A stretch of DNA of 64,000 nucleotides from NCBI GenBank assembly GCA_025517565.1, contig JAOPKD010000010.1, forward strand, positions 1 to 64,000. The letters run 5' to 3'. The position numbers were made by a program, and so were the translations under genes. The notes under the pieces are model-generated. The model was not told where the DNA came from and made no database searches. It was given only the letters and a program-made list of their open reading frames with translations. Shown in pieces: positions 54,701-64,000 of this stretch. The DNA is from Halapricum hydrolyticum. GTDB taxonomy: Archaea > Halobacteriota > Halobacteria > Halobacteriales > Haloarculaceae. Every line of letters starts with the position of its first letter. Positions within the stretch are counted from its first letter, which is position 1.

Positions 54701-55804
54701 TCATTCGGTGTCGACTTCACCGAACTGGTCCGTCGTAGGCGGCGACTCCCTGTCTCCTTCGGAGAACGTCACCACCCGCTGGGGGAACGGAATCTCGATG
54801 TCGGCCGCCCGGAGCGCGTTGTAGACTCCGGTATTGAGTTTGTGAGTCGCTCGCCCCCGGAGGACGGGGTCGTTGACCCAGCACAGCAGTTCGTACTGCA
54901 ACGCGGAGTCACCGAACGAGCGCAGGCGGACTCGGGGTTTGGGTCGGTCGATCACCAGTGCTTCCTCGTCGGCCACGGCCAGGAGCGTCCCCTCGACTTC
55001 GTCGGTGTCGCTCCCGTAGGCGACGCCGATCTCGATTCGGACGCGGCGCTCGCGGTCGGGCGTCGATTCGTTGATGATCCGCGCAGAGTTGAGGACGCTG
55101 TTCGGTACTGTGACGAGCATGTCGTCACGGGTCCGGATCACCGTCGATCGGATCGAGATGTCCTCGACGCGGCCGCGCTCGCCCGTCTCGAGGACGATGT
55201 AGTCGCCGACTTTGTAGGTCCCGTCGAAGTAGAGGGCGATCGAGCCGAAGAAGTTCGCAATGGTGTCTCTGGCCGCGAAACCGATGACGATACCGATGAT
55301 CCCCGCGCTGGCGAGGAACGGCGTCGGGTCGATGCTCCACAGCGCGAGCAGGAGGTAGATCGTCACGGCGACGACGATCACGCTCCAGACGTTCTGGAAG
55401 ATCGGGACGACCTGCGTGTTGACGTGGCTGTTCTCGGTGAGTTCGTTCGAGACCTTCCGGCCGACTCGAGTCAGCGTCAGCGCCCACATCACCGCCAGGA
55501 TCGACAGGATCAGCGCCTCGACCTGAGCGTTGACGTCGGGTGCCATCCCGAGCACGAGCACGGCGAGGTATCCGCCCGTCAGGACGACTGTGGCGTACAG
55601 CGGCGGATGGATCGTCTCGAAGATGACGTCGTCGACGTCTGTCGGGATCCGACGGGTAACCCGCCTGATCAGCACGTCTCCCCCGACCTGAATGGCTTTC
55701 GCTAACAGGACCGTCGCCAACACCAGCAACAGAAATCCCTGCCATCGCGGGAGGGAGAGGATCCACGACCAGAGGTCGTCCACATATGGAACCGCGTTTG
55801 CCAT
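54701..55804 (-). CDS. MscS-family mechanosensitive ion channel
   Basis: The channel releases solutes on osmotic downshift. Membrane helices lie in the first 170 residues. The pore-lining helix is in FLASAGIIGIVIGFAARDTI, and the beta domain contains GDYIVLETGERGRVEDISIR with VPNSVLNSARIIN. The C-terminal alpha/beta domain follows, and 367 residues is typical of a mid-sized MscS. It is transcribed on the same strand as the protease gene but separated by 87 bases. Confidence 0.92.
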   Translation of the reverse strand: MANAVPYVDDLWSWILSLPRWQGFLLLVLATVLLAKAIQVGGDVLIRRVTRRIPTDVDDVIFETIHPPLYATVVLTGGYLAVLVLGMAPDVNAQVEALILSILAVMWALTLTRVGRKVSNELTENSHVNTQVVPIFQNVWSVIVVAVTIYLLLALWSIDPTPFLASAGIIGIVIGFAARDTIANFFGSIALYFDGTYKVGDYIVLETGERGRVEDISIRSTVIRTRDDMLVTVPNSVLNSARIINESTPDRERRVRIEIGVAYGSDTDEVEGTLLAVADEEALVIDRPKPRVRLRSFGDSALQYELLCWVNDPVLRGRATHKLNTGVYNALRAADIEIPFPQRVVTFSEGDRESPPTTDQFGEVDTE

Positions 55805-55982
55805 GCAGAGGGAGTCGCGGCCAGAACAGATAACTCCGCCGTCACGATCCGCTGGCGGAACTGCGGGGGATGGGTCCGACAGAACAGGCCGTCAGCTGAC
55901 AGCATTGCATACGCGACGCGCAACGGGAACAGATGTCTCGAAGACCTGTCCGGGCTGTCTCGCGGGCTATCTCTCGGTTTCG

Positions 55983-56216
55983 CTACTCGCGGTAGTACAG
56001 GACCGCCCCGAGGAGCGGAGCGAGGCGCACGCCGTCGTCGGGCGAGACCGCCAGGAACGGTCGCTCGACAGGACCGAACACGTCGACGACCCGGCCCACC
56101 GTATCGAGGTTCTGGTCAAGCAGCGCCGTCCCGAGATCGGGATGTCCCTCGTCGGGACAGCGCACGACGGCGACGCTCTGGGCGACGTCTTCGACGGTGC
56201 CGGCGCGTTGCATCAT
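55983..56216 (-). CDS. gar1: H/ACA RNA-protein component Gar1
   Basis: The 77-residue protein is a beta-barrel subunit of the H/ACA pseudouridylation complex. The segment [30 protein letters not shown], shown here in its key part [16 protein letters not shown], is the conserved Gar1/Naf1 core. The start overlaps the srp19 stop by four bases (ATGA), which shows coupled translation; the same pairing is common in haloarchaea. About 180 bases without a gene separate it from the MscS gene. Confidence 0.88.
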   Translation of the reverse strand: MMQRAGTVEDVAQSVAVVRCPDEGHPDLGTALLDQNLDTVGRVVDVFGPVERPFLAVSPDDGVRLAPLLGAVLYYRE

Positions 56217-56491
56217 TCGCGAAGGACCTGGAGATAGGCTGCGACGGCCCCCAGGAGGTCGCTCTTGGTCGCGTCGTCGGCGTTCGTGACGACGACCCGT
56301 CCGCGCGGTTCGTGCTCGCGAGGATAGGTCTTGTCGCGTTCGATCCGGGCGTCGTAGCCCACCTGCTGGACGGCTTTGGCGATCTCCTCGACCGTCGGTT
56401 CCGGGACGGCCAGATCCTCGGCGACCCGTCGCCCCTCGCTGCGGGTCAGGGTCGCGTCGAGGGCCGCGGGCCAGATGACGTTCTCGACCAT
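56213..56491 (-). CDS. srp19: Signal recognition particle protein SRP19
   Basis: The 92-residue protein binds 7S RNA and helps assemble SRP54. The opening [19 protein letters not shown] and the block [13 protein letters not shown] are typical of SRP19. The length is normal for archaea. It forms an overlapping pair with gar1. Confidence 0.93.
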   Translation of the reverse strand: MVENVIWPAALDATLTRSEGRRVAEDLAVPEPTVEEIAKAVQQVGYDARIERDKTYPREHEPRGRVVVTNADDATKSDLLGAVAAYLQVLRE

Positions 56492-56523
56492 ATATTCGGG
56501 TGGGCGGGCCGGACGTAAACGCC

Positions 56524-58056
56524 TTACTGGTCAGGCGAACGCAGTCGATCACTGCCGTTCTCGACCCTCTCGAGATCGACTGCCTTCCTGAGATCGATCC
56601 CCTCGACCAGTTCGGCCGCGCGATCGAACGGTGACGGCGATTCCGCGTCGCCCCCTTGCCGCTCTCGGCCGGCACACTCGAAGACCGCCTCGACGAATGC
56701 CTCGCGGACGGACTCCGCGTGGAACACCCCGTGGAGATACGTGCCGAGCACTCCCTCGGTCGCGGCGCTATCCGGCCCGATCGGTGCCGGCAACGGCCGT
56801 TCGACGCGCGTTTCGCCGGCGTGGATCTCGTAGCCGGTCGCTGTCCCGCTCGCACCGTCGATCGGGCCGGCCCCCTCGACCGTCCGGATGACCTGGCGGA
56901 TGGTCTTCTCGTCGCCGAAGCGAGTGACGACGGGCAACAATCCGAACCCACGGAGATTCTCGTGCTCACCCGTCCCCTCGCGGTCGGCCCCGCGAAGCTC
57001 CTGGCCGAGCAGTTGATAGCCGCCGCAGATCCCGACGATCGGCCCGTCGAACGCTCGCAATCGCTCGTCGAAGCCCGCCTCCCGGAGCGCGAGCAAATCG
57101 TCGACGGTGTTTTTCGTCCCCGGCAGGACGACCGCGTCCGCGTCGGCGAGCGTCGCGTCCGGGGACCGGATCGCCACTCGCACGCCCGGAACCCGGGCCA
57201 GCGGATCGAGGTCAGTCGCGTTCGAGAGCCGCGGCAGTCGCGGCACGGCGATCGTCACTGCTCGCGACTCGGCCACGCCGTCCTCTCCGCCGCGCACCGC
57301 CGACCCCTCGCGGGCCGGCAGCGAGAGACTGTCCTCCTCGGGCAGTCCCGGATCATCGTGGGGAAGCACGCCCAGCACGGGCACGCCCGTCCGTGCTTCG
57401 AGTTCCTCAATACCGTCGGCCAGCAGTGATCGATCGCCGCGGAACTTGTTGACCACCAGTCCCGCGACCCGGTCGCGGACGTCCTCGGGCAGGAGCTCGA
57501 GCGTCCCGTAGAGGCTCGCGAAGACGCCGCCGCGCTCGATGTCGCCCACGAGCAGTATCTCGGCGTCCCCGAATCGCGCGGTCTCGACGTTGGCCAGATC
57601 CCGATGCTGGAGGTTGATCTCCGCGATCGAGCCCGCGCCCTCCGCGACGATTACGTCGTGGTCGGCCGCCAGTCGCTCGTAGGCTGCGACGGCCGCCTCG
57701 CGGGCGCGCTCCCAGCGGTGTTCGTAGTAGTCTCCGGCCGAGACGTGCCCGCCGGGGCGGCCGTCGATCAGCACCTGGCTCTCGGCGTCGCCGCGGGGTT
57801 TGAGCAACACGGGGTTGTGATCGGTCGTCGGGACGACGCCGGCCGCCCGGGCCTGGACGTACTGGGCGACGCCGATCTCGCCGTAGGCGGCGTCCTTACC
57901 GACACAGACCGCCGCGTGGGCGTTGTTGCTCATCGTTTGGGCCTTGAAGGGAGCCGCGTCGACCCCCTCGCTGGCCAGCCGTCGGCAGAGTCCCGCGACG
58001 ACGGTGCTCTTGCCGACGTGGCTGGCCGTCCCGGCGACCAGAAGCGTCGTCGTCAT
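56524..58056 (-). CDS. cobQ: Cobyric acid synthase
   Basis: The enzyme amidates adenosylcobyrinic acid a,c-diamide with glutamine to adenosylcobyric acid. The P-loop-like N-terminus is [19 protein letters not shown]. The glutaminase domain has the nucleophile segment [13 protein letters not shown] and the C-terminal GTYLHGVFH with its His. The 510 residues are standard. The ATG at 58056 is preferred to a codon four residues earlier. It follows the cobA locus on the same strand after a 25-base gap. Confidence 0.94.
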   Translation of the reverse strand: MTTTLLVAGTASHVGKSTVVAGLCRRLASEGVDAAPFKAQTMSNNAHAAVCVGKDAAYGEIGVAQYVQARAAGVVPTTDHNPVLLKPRGDAESQVLIDGRPGGHVSAGDYYEHRWERAREAAVAAYERLAADHDVIVAEGAGSIAEINLQHRDLANVETARFGDAEILLVGDIERGGVFASLYGTLELLPEDVRDRVAGLVVNKFRGDRSLLADGIEELEARTGVPVLGVLPHDDPGLPEEDSLSLPAREGSAVRGGEDGVAESRAVTIAVPRLPRLSNATDLDPLARVPGVRVAIRSPDATLADADAVVLPGTKNTVDDLLALREAGFDERLRAFDGPIVGICGGYQLLGQELRGADREGTGEHENLRGFGLLPVVTRFGDEKTIRQVIRTVEGAGPIDGASGTATGYEIHAGETRVERPLPAPIGPDSAATEGVLGTYLHGVFHAESVREAFVEAVFECAGRERQGGDAESPSPFDRAAELVEGIDLRKAVDLERVENGSDRLRSPDQ

Positions 58057-58081
58057 TCGAGGGGTCACCGCACTCCGGACA

Positions 58082-58800
58082 TCAGTACTCCGTTCCTTTC
58101 CGGGCGCGCTGGCCGTCCGCCTCGAAGGGGTGGCGGTCGGCGCTGACGTGGCTCAACAGGTCGACATCCCCCTCCAGGTACGTGGGTCGCTCGTGCCCAC
58201 CGGTCAGTACGAGTTCCAGACCGTCGGGTCGGGCGTCGATCAGCGTCCGCAGGTCTTCGGGATCGACGAGTCCCCGGTTGGCCGCGTACAGCACCTCGTC
58301 GAGGATCAGCATGTGGACGCCGGCCTCGGGATCGCCGTCAAGTGCCAGCGGGGACGACAGGTCCGCCTCGCCAGCGGTGTCGACGAGCTCGCGGGCGCGC
58401 TCGAAAGCCGCCTCGGCCGTCGCGGCGTGTTCGTCGTCGCTGGAGCCGTCGAGCAGCCCGTGCCAGCCGTAGTGGCCGCTGTTCTCGTAGCTCAGGCCCG
58501 GCACCTGAGCGATGGCGTTGTACTCGCCCCGGGTGGCCTCGACGCTGTCGGCCCCGCCTTTCATGAACTGCAGGACGTGGACGCGATAGCCGTGGCCGGC
58601 CGCCCTGAAGGCCATCCCCAGCGCGGCGGTCGTCTTGCCCTTGCCGTCGCCGTACCAGGCCTGGACGAGGCCGAATTCCTCGGGTGCGGCGGCTCGATCC
58701 CCTCCGCGGTGGGCCTGATACCGCGGCCCGGCGTCTCAGCGTGGTGGCTCGCTGACTGCGTGTTTTCGTCTCCTTGCCGTCGATCGTTGCTGTCTGTCAT
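58082..58800 (-). pseudogene. cobA: Cob(I)alamin adenosyltransferase, frameshifted near the 5' end
   Basis: The 3' part (58082 to about 58680) encodes the adenosyltransferase body, including LVQAWYGDGKGKTTAALG (P-loop), VHVLQFMKGG and LILDEVLYA. In this frame a TGA lies upstream and no start codon precedes the P-loop; the first ATG (58615) would cut the P-loop off. The 5' part starts with an ATG at 58800 in another frame (MTDSNDRRQGDENTQ to IEPPHP). The two halves join near 58679-58690 if one base is missing. Either the gene is inactivated or the base call is wrong. Its start overlaps the upstream HAD frame (ATGA). Confidence 0.82.
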
Positions 58801-59162
58801 GGATCGAATACCTCCGCTGTCGTGGTAGTGACGGCGCCGTAGTCGGCGTCTGCGACGCTCGTCGGTGGCTGCTCGTCGGCGTAGCGCGACTCGACCCCTT
58901 CCAGCACGCCCATCCGGACGGTCTCCATCGGTGGATCACGACCGCGACTCCGGAGTGCGTCGACGACGTGTCCGACCAGCGACCGTTCCCTGCCGGGCTC
59001 GACCTGCCGGTGCGGCTCCGCGTAGGCGCGTGCCCAGTCCTCGGGGACGTCGATCCCCTGCCGGTCGAGTCCTTCGGCGACGGCAGCGGCTGGATCGGCC
59101 GGCCGATCGACCGAAAGCAGCGTACCGAAGCAGTCGAAGGAGGTGGCGTCGTGAGGCTGCAC
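58797..59162 (-). CDS. HAD-like protein, apparently shortened
   Basis: The 121-residue frame starts at a GTG (59162). It has HAD motif I TSFDCFGTLLSV and a helical cap-like region (AVAEGLDRQGIDVPEDWARA), but motifs II, III and IV of a full HAD enzyme (usually above 200 residues) are missing. The sequence ends TTTTAEVFDP at a TGA overlapping the cobA start. It lies within the cobalamin block and may be the remnant of a longer HAD gene after an internal or terminal deletion. Confidence 0.55.
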   Translation of the reverse strand: MQPHDATSFDCFGTLLSVDRPADPAAAVAEGLDRQGIDVPEDWARAYAEPHRQVEPGRERSLVGHVVDALRSRGRDPPMETVRMGVLEGVESRYADEQPPTSVADADYGAVTTTTAEVFDP

Positions 59163-59169
59163 GCGTCAC

Positions 59170-60339
59170 TCAGCGACGGTGTGCGAGCAGTCCCGAGGCG
59201 GCCAGCGCGAGCAGTGCGGCGACCGGTCCGAAGCCGGGACCGAAGCCGTCTCCGGCCTCGGTCGTCGGTTGGTCGGTGGTGGTGACGCCGGCCGTCGTGT
59301 CGTCGCTTTCGGTCGTGGTCTCCTCGTCCTCGGTCGTTTCAGTGGGGGTTGCAGCCGAGCTATCGGGGTTGAACGCCTCCGAGAGCGTCACCAGCGGCCC
59401 GGTCACGCGCGGACCGGGCTGGCTGATGAAGTTCGCGTTCACCCTGATGATCTGGTCGTTCTGCACGGCCGTCGTGGCCTCGATCGCAGCGCTGTCGCGG
59501 AGTTCCCCCCCTTCCGGCATGACGATCCAGTCCGGGTCCTCCGCGGCGATCACTTCCTCGCTGATCTCGCCGTAAGTCGGGATGTCCGCCGCGGCCGCGA
59601 TGTTGTCACCGCCGGCCGTCGCGATCACGTCACCGATGAACGTGTCCGGGCCGGCCGTCCAGCCGCCGCCCATCGCGTAGTAGACGGTCGGGTTCTCTCC
59701 GTCGGCCGCGCTCGCGCGCACCTCCTGGACCGTCGCGTTCATCTCGTCGCTGACAGCTGCGGCCTCCGCGCACGCACCGACGAGCTGGCCGGTCAAGCGG
59801 GTCTTCGCGGTCACGTCCACGATCGAGCTCGCCCCCTCGAAGTAGACGACTGTCAGGCCGTTCTCACGGAGCGTCTGAACGTCGTCTTCGCTGATGATGT
59901 TCGCCGCCAGCACCACGTCGGGGTCGAGATCGACGATGTTCTCGACGATCGGGTTCATGTTCGTCCCGAGGACGTTCGTCCGATTCTGGGAGCCGTTCAG
60001 GTACGCCGTCGTGTACCCGGTCGGCAATCCGACGACCTTCTCCTCGGCGTCGATCGCCCACATCGTCTGGGCGACGCTCGCACCGATCGCGACGACGCGC
60101 TCTGGCTCTTCCTCGATCGTGACCGTCTGACCGGTCGCGTCCGTCACCTCGACGGGGAACGAACAGCTCTCTGTCTGTGACGCGGCTGTCTGCCCCGGAT
60201 CGAGCGATCCCGAGTGGGTCTGCAGTGCCTGTGCCTCTGTCGCTGCGACCGATTGTGCCGGAGCGTCCGCCGCGACTGCGCCGGTCGAGACGACCAGCAA
60301 CAGCACCGTCGCGACGACCGCGATCCGTGATCGTGTCAT
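59170..60339 (-). CDS. btuF: Cobalamin-type ABC transporter substrate-binding protein with C-terminal anchor
   Basis: The protein binds a corrinoid or similar metal chelate outside the cell. A Sec-type signal (residues of about 1-25) leads to a periplasmic-binding fold of the BtuF/FhuD class (PERVVAIGASVAQTMWAI; LDPDVVLAANI; DPDWIVMPEGG). A Thr/Glu/Asp-rich linker (about 325-365) is followed by GFGPGFGPVAALLALAASG and basic residues, a PGF-CTERM-like anchor. The 389 residues fit. The cob genes downstream and btuC/btuD divergent upstream favour cobalamin; iron-siderophore uptake is the alternative. Confidence 0.87.
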   Translation of the reverse strand: MTRSRIAVVATVLLLVVSTGAVAADAPAQSVAATEAQALQTHSGSLDPGQTAASQTESCSFPVEVTDATGQTVTIEEEPERVVAIGASVAQTMWAIDAEEKVVGLPTGYTTAYLNGSQNRTNVLGTNMNPIVENIVDLDPDVVLAANIISEDDVQTLRENGLTVVYFEGASSIVDVTAKTRLTGQLVGACAEAAAVSDEMNATVQEVRASAADGENPTVYYAMGGGWTAGPDTFIGDVIATAGGDNIAAAADIPTYGEISEEVIAAEDPDWIVMPEGGELRDSAAIEATTAVQNDQIIRVNANFISQPGPRVTGPLVTLSEAFNPDSSAATPTETTEDEETTTESDDTTAGVTTTDQPTTEAGDGFGPGFGPVAALLALAASGLLAHRR

Positions 60340-60366
60340 CACTCCCCCGGTTACAGACAGTCCAAT

Positions 60367-60374
60367 AAATATTT
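60367..60374. promoter_or_regulatory. Palindromic TATA element shared by btuF and btuC
   Basis: AAATATTT is self-complementary and sits 31 bases from the btuF ATG (60339) and 31 bases from the btuC ATG (60401), exactly midway. It can serve as the TATA box in both directions. Confidence 0.6.
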
Positions 60375-60400
60375 ACCTAAAGCAAATAGACTTGGAGTAG

Positions 60401-61501
60401 ATGCGGATCCGACGCCGAGCCACTCTCTGGTCGAGCGCGCTTCTCGCGGCGCTGGCCGCGGTCGTGCTCGTGAGCGCGACGATCGGTCCCGTCGAGCTTA
60501 GCCTGTCGGTCGTCACGAAGGCGGCACTGAACGCGGTCGGAGTCCCGTCGGGGCTGTCCCTCTCGGTCGGGACGGCGTCGTTCGCCGGCCTCCCGCTGCC
60601 GTGGCCGGCGATCGACGTCCAGTATACCTATCCCTTTGCCTTCAGCGTGCCCGAGACGAGCGAACTCATCGTTCGGGAGGTGCGGCTGCCGCGGATCGTC
60701 CTCGGAGCGGTCGTCGGGTTTGCGCTCGGCGGCGCGGGGACGGTCATGCAGGGGTTCTTCCGGAACCCGATGGCCGACCCGTCGATCATCGGCGTCTCGA
60801 CCGGCGCGGCGGTGGGTGCGGTCGCGACCATCGCGCTCCCCGCGCTGATTCCGTTCGGACTCCAGCCGGCGGCATTCGTCGGCGCGGTCGTGACGGCGTT
60901 CGCGGTCTACCTGCTCGCGACCGAGGGCGGCCGGACGCCGGTCGCGACGCTGTTGCTCGCCGGCGTGGCCGTCCAGACGTTCCTCGGCGCCGTCGTGTCG
61001 TTTCTCCTCCTGCAGAGCGGCGAGAGCCTCGAAGAGGCCGTCTACTGGCTGATGGGGAACCTCTACGGTGCCGGCTGGGGAGACGTCGAGATGACGCTGC
61101 CGGCGATCGTCGTCCTGTTCGTGGCGCTAGTCCCGTTCGCGCGCGATCTCAACGTGCTCATGCTCGGCGAGGAGGACGCCCGCACGCTGGGGATCCCGGT
61201 CGAGTGGACCAAGCGCCTGCTGCTGGCGCTGTCCAGTCTGCTGACCGCTGCTGCGGTCGCCGTCGCCGGTGTCATCGGCTTCGTCGGCCTCATCGTCCCG
61301 CACATGATGCGGCTGGTCGTCGGCCCGGATCACCGCCTGCTATTGCCGACCAGCGCGCTCGCCGGGGCAGTCTTTCTGGTCGTCACCGACACGCTCGCCC
61401 GTGCGAACCCCCAGGAGCTCCCGGTCGGGATCGTCACCGCCGCGCTCGGCGCGCCTTTCTTCCTGTTTCTGCTCCGTCGCCGGGAGGTGCACGAGCTGTG
61501 A
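60401..61501 (+). CDS. btuC: FecCD/BtuC-family ABC transporter permease
   Basis: This integral membrane subunit forms the corrinoid channel with a second copy of itself. About ten hydrophobic segments occur in 366 residues. The family blocks [36 protein letters not shown] and [16 protein letters not shown] are clear. Its stop overlaps the btuD start (GTGA), so the two are coupled. Confidence 0.93.
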   Translation: MRIRRRATLWSSALLAALAAVVLVSATIGPVELSLSVVTKAALNAVGVPSGLSLSVGTASFAGLPLPWPAIDVQYTYPFAFSVPETSELIVREVRLPRIVLGAVVGFALGGAGTVMQGFFRNPMADPSIIGVSTGAAVGAVATIALPALIPFGLQPAAFVGAVVTAFAVYLLATEGGRTPVATLLLAGVAVQTFLGAVVSFLLLQSGESLEEAVYWLMGNLYGAGWGDVEMTLPAIVVLFVALVPFARDLNVLMLGEEDARTLGIPVEWTKRLLLALSSLLTAAAVAVAGVIGFVGLIVPHMMRLVVGPDHRLLLPTSALAGAVFLVVTDTLARANPQELPVGIVTAALGAPFFLFLLRRREVHEL

Positions 61502-62772
61502 GCGGGCTACTCTCGGTCTCGGACGTCTCGGTCGCGTTCGGCGAGGCACGCGTCCTCGATTCGGTCTCGCTGTCGGTCCGGCGCGGGGAGTTCGTCGGGC
61601 TGGTCGGGCCGAACGGCGCCGGCAAGACGACGCTGCTGCGGGCGATCAACGGCGTCCGCGAACCCGACGCCGGGACCGTCAGCGTCGACGGCGACCGGCA
61701 GGCCGACTGTTCGGCCAAAGCGTGGAGCCGTCGCGTCGCGACTGTCCCCCAGGACACCAGCGTCTCCTTCGCGTTTCGCGTCGAGGACGTCGTCGAGATG
61801 GGACGCGCCCCCCACCGCAGGCGCACTCAGTTCGGGACCTCCGAACGCGACCGCCGCCGAGTGGAGGACGCCCTGGAGCTGACGAACACTGTCGACCTGC
61901 GCGACCGGCGGATCGACGAACTCAGCGGCGGCGAGCGCCAGCGCGTGTTCGTCGCCCGGGCGCTCGCCCAGGACACGCCGCTGCTCGCGCTCGACGAGCC
62001 GACGGCGAGCCTCGACGTCAACCACCAGGTCGAGATCCTCCGGCTCGTCCGTGATCTCGTCGGCGACGGCCGGGCGGGCCTGGCGGCGATCCACGACCTC
62101 GAACTCGCAGCGCGCTTTTGCGACCGGCTCGCGCTGCTGTCGGACGGTGTGATCAGGGCTGTCGGTCCGCCCGAGACAGTGCTCCGGTCCGGGGCGCTCG
62201 ATCCGGCCTTCGAGACGACGACGGCGATCGCGACGAATCCCGTCACCGGCACGCCGACCGTGACCGCCGGGGCCGATATCGACGAGGGGCGTGCAACAGT
62301 CGTCAGCGACGCGCGGCGCGTCCACGTCGTCGGCGGCGGACGGATCGGTTCGCACGCGATCGCGAGCCTCCGGCGGGTGGGCCACGAGCCGAGCGCGGGC
62401 GTCCTTCGGACTGGCGACGTTGCGTTCGAGACGGCCGAGTCGCTGGGCGTGCCGATCGTGACGACGCCGGCCGCCGGCCCCGTTGATCCGGACGCTGTCG
62501 CGACCGCACACGAACTGGCTGGCGACGCGTCGGTCGTCGTCCTCGCTGACGTCGAGATCGGCCCGCGCCAGTGGACGCTCGATCTCGCCGAGGGCGCGCC
62601 GGCAGTCGTCCTGCTTGAGGAGCGATCGCTGTCGGAACGTCTCCACAGCGGCGACCGTGCCCGCGAGCGATACGAACGGCTCCGGGAGCGAGCGACGATC
62701 GTCGATCCTGGCGACGTTCTCTCCGCGGTCGAGGCTGCCGCAGGGCCGGTCGAGCAGCCTGCCGACGATTGA
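61498..62772 (+). CDS. btuD: Cobalamin ABC transporter ATP-binding protein with C-terminal extension
   Basis: The ATPase energises the BtuCD importer. Walker [12 protein letters not shown] lies near residue 38, the signature [16 protein letters not shown] near 142, Walker [14 protein letters not shown], and the H-loop AAIHDLELA. After residue of about 255 an extra 170-residue domain follows, starting [19 protein letters not shown], which resembles a nucleotide-binding Rossmann-like fold and is not needed in bacterial BtuD. The start is a GTG at 61498 overlapping btuC. The total length is 424 residues. Confidence 0.9.
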   Translation: MSGLLSVSDVSVAFGEARVLDSVSLSVRRGEFVGLVGPNGAGKTTLLRAINGVREPDAGTVSVDGDRQADCSAKAWSRRVATVPQDTSVSFAFRVEDVVEMGRAPHRRRTQFGTSERDRRRVEDALELTNTVDLRDRRIDELSGGERQRVFVARALAQDTPLLALDEPTASLDVNHQVEILRLVRDLVGDGRAGLAAIHDLELAARFCDRLALLSDGVIRAVGPPETVLRSGALDPAFETTTAIATNPVTGTPTVTAGADIDEGRATVVSDARRVHVVGGGRIGSHAIASLRRVGHEPSAGVLRTGDVAFETAESLGVPIVTTPAAGPVDPDAVATAHELAGDASVVVLADVEIGPRQWTLDLAEGAPAVVLLEERSLSERLHSGDRARERYERLRERATIVDPGDVLSAVEAAAGPVEQPADD

Positions 62773-62790
62773 TCGTGGCTGCCGTTTTCG

Positions 62791-63228
62791 TCACGACTCT
62801 CGCTTCGCGAACAGGATCAACCCGATCATCGAGCAGACGACGTCGTCTTCGACGCGCGTCTCGACGCGGACGTCGGCTTTCCCGTAGTCGTCGCTCCAGG
62901 ACTCGGTGGCGAGGACTTCCGACCGCGCCGATAGCGTATCGCCTGGACGAACGGGGTCGTACCACCGGAGTTCGTCGACGCCGAGCGCGCCTCGCGTGGC
63001 GGCACGCGCAAGGAAGCCGTCGACGAGCACCCGCATCGTCATCGCGGTCGTGTGCCAGCCGCTGGCGACTAGCCCGCCGAACGGCGACTGCGCGGCGGCC
63101 TCGGGGTCGACGTGGAACGGCTGGGGGTCGTACTGGCGGGCGAACTCGACGATCTCCTCGCGTGTGACCGTGTAGGTGCCGAACGTCTCCGTGTCGCCGA
63201 CGGACAGGTCCTCGAAATAGATGGGCAT
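62791..63228 (-). CDS. MaoC-family hydratase
   Basis: The protein has the hotdog fold of (R)-specific enoyl-CoA hydratases. The active-site pattern ARQYDPQPFHVDPEAA provides the Asp and His, and the segment SPFGGLVASGWHT is typical of MaoC. The 145 residues are normal. It probably acts on an acyl-CoA in fatty acid or polyhydroxyalkanoate metabolism. It converges on btuD with an 18-base gap. Confidence 0.88.
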   Translation of the reverse strand: MPIYFEDLSVGDTETFGTYTVTREEIVEFARQYDPQPFHVDPEAAAQSPFGGLVASGWHTTAMTMRVLVDGFLARAATRGALGVDELRWYDPVRPGDTLSARSEVLATESWSDDYGKADVRVETRVEDDVVCSMIGLILFAKRES

Positions 63229-63339
63229 ACGACTGCTACAGCTAGTTCGGTCAAAAAACGACGGGTCGCAGAAACTGCTACGATCGGCCGGTCCGAAGCT
63301 GGGAGCGTCTCCACGGCACTGGGGCCGGTCGGCGGTCGT

Positions 63340-63741
63340 CTAGTTCGTGTGCTGCTGGATCTGGGCGACGTAGTGGGACTTGTCGCGGACGCCGACCATC
63401 TGCTCGGCCGTCTCGCCCTCGACTGCCAGCACGACCGTCGGCACGCCACGGACACCGTACTCCGCGGCGAGTTGCTGGTGTGCGTCGACGTCGACCTTCG
63501 CGACAGCGGCGTCGGTCTCGGCGGCGATGTCCTCCGTGATCGGCTCGAGCATCTGGCACGGACCACACCAGTCCGCGTAGAAGTCGACGAGGACGACGTC
63601 GTAGTCTCCGAGGATCTCCTGATAGTGCTCGGAGCTCTCTACGTGGATCGGCTCGTCCGGTGCCTGTGTGTCCGTCTCCTCGGACTGCAACTCCTGCATC
63701 TTCTGTTGCTTGATCTCCTCGATGTCGTCTGCTTCACTCAT
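63340..63741 (-). CDS. trxA: Thioredoxin
   Basis: The 133-residue protein reduces disulfides. The active site is VDFYADWCGPCQML near residue 58, and the cis-proline segment is GVRGVPTVVLAV. An extra N-terminal acidic stretch of about 32 residues precedes the thioredoxin fold. The ATG at 63741 has a TATA-like run (about 63766-63772) 28 bases upstream, which suggests a leaderless transcript. It may be cotranscribed with the MaoC gene 111 bases downstream. Confidence 0.93.
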   Translation of the reverse strand: MSEADDIEEIKQQKMQELQSEETDTQAPDEPIHVESSEHYQEILGDYDVVLVDFYADWCGPCQMLEPITEDIAAETDAAVAKVDVDAHQQLAAEYGVRGVPTVVLAVEGETAEQMVGVRDKSHYVAQIQQHTN

Positions 63742-64000
63742 TGTATCTCTCTGTAGTCGGTCACCCGTCTTAATAGTTTTGACCTTATCGTACAATATTA
63801 TACGGGCACGTATGGCACAGGCCGTGGCTACGCGGAGCGATACTCTCCTTCGCGTGCTGATAGCGCTTTAGAGATTCGCTGCCGGCGCAATACGGTCGGA
63901 GCGCCGCTGTTCCGAACGCGACGTGTCCCCTGCCGATGAACACAGACAATCCGTCCGGCCGGAAGCCATCCGAACTGTCGATTTCGTCGTCGAGAGTGAG
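63742..64000. other. Right-end region with a possible partial gene
   Basis: Most of this stretch is intergenic. An ATG at 63936 opens a plus-strand frame (MNTDNPSGRKPSELSISSS) that stays open to the window edge, but 21 codons are too few to judge. An 18-codon frame from 63812 has no supporting evidence. Confidence 0.3.

Noticed and set aside
58675..58695. Programmed -1 frameshift as an explanation of the split cobA
   Set aside because: No slippery heptamer or downstream structure is evident at the junction; a missing base or real mutation is simpler.

Overview
The window is chromosomal DNA of a haloarchaeon. It is GC-rich, and its proteins are strongly acidic (Asp/Glu-rich). Many genes look leaderless, with an AT-rich TATA-like box about 26-30 bases before the start codon, and secreted proteins carry Tat-type signals with a lipobox. 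Archaeal marker genes are present: SRP19, Gar1, FEN-1, a split-type GMP synthase subunit, RdfA and a TFB-related protein. The density of glycoside hydrolases suggests a polysaccharide-using genus (Halorhabdus-like is only a guess). I found no rRNA, tRNA, CRISPR array or intact insertion sequence.

Region 1 (0.4-5.5 kb) is an alpha-glucan module: a cytoplasmic GH13 enzyme, a lipoprotein sugar-binding protein without its own permeases, and a TrmB-type sugar sensor. Region 2 (5.9-22.3 kb) is a galactoside island: a sulfatase, an IclR regulator with palindromic operators, two unrelated alpha-galactosidases (GH4, GH27), a complete sugar ABC transporter, a GH42 beta-galactosidase, the Leloir enzymes GalK, GalT and GalE, a 38-residue protein coupled to galT, and a KDG/KDGal-type kinase. 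Together these would import alpha- and beta-galactosides, split them and feed galactose to UDP-sugars. An SMC-like ATPase gene (22.5-24.5 kb) follows.

Region 3 (24.8-35.9 kb) is a second sugar or polyol cluster: a 2-hydroxyacid dehydrogenase, another IclR regulator with its own perfect palindrome, a galactonate-type dehydratase, then kinase, class II aldolase and a three-subunit GlpABC-like dehydrogenase in one direction, and an inositol-monophosphatase-family enzyme. The kinase, dehydrogenase and aldolase form a chemically coherent route from a polyol to DHAP plus an aldehyde.

Region 4 (36-54 kb) is mostly housekeeping: RdfA, an MrfA-type helicase, a TFB-related protein with a doubled core and no zinc ribbon, an egghead-like glycosyltransferase, CTP synthase, GMP synthase ATPase subunit, a galactokinase paralogue that has lost all its catalytic motifs, FEN-1, a GNAT enzyme, a methyltransferase and an ornithine-cyclodeaminase homologue. 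Region 5 (53.5-64 kb) holds an intramembrane aspartyl protease, an MscS channel, gar1-srp19, a cobalamin block (cobQ, a frameshifted cobA, a shortened HAD gene, btuF, btuC, btuD), a MaoC hydratase and thioredoxin.

The most unusual signals are the dead galactokinase paralogue, the polyol-type kinase/GlpABC/aldolase set, the doubled TFB core, the shared GTTCA-N7-TGAAC operator family, and three genes whose 3' ends, including the stop codon, are tandemly duplicated.
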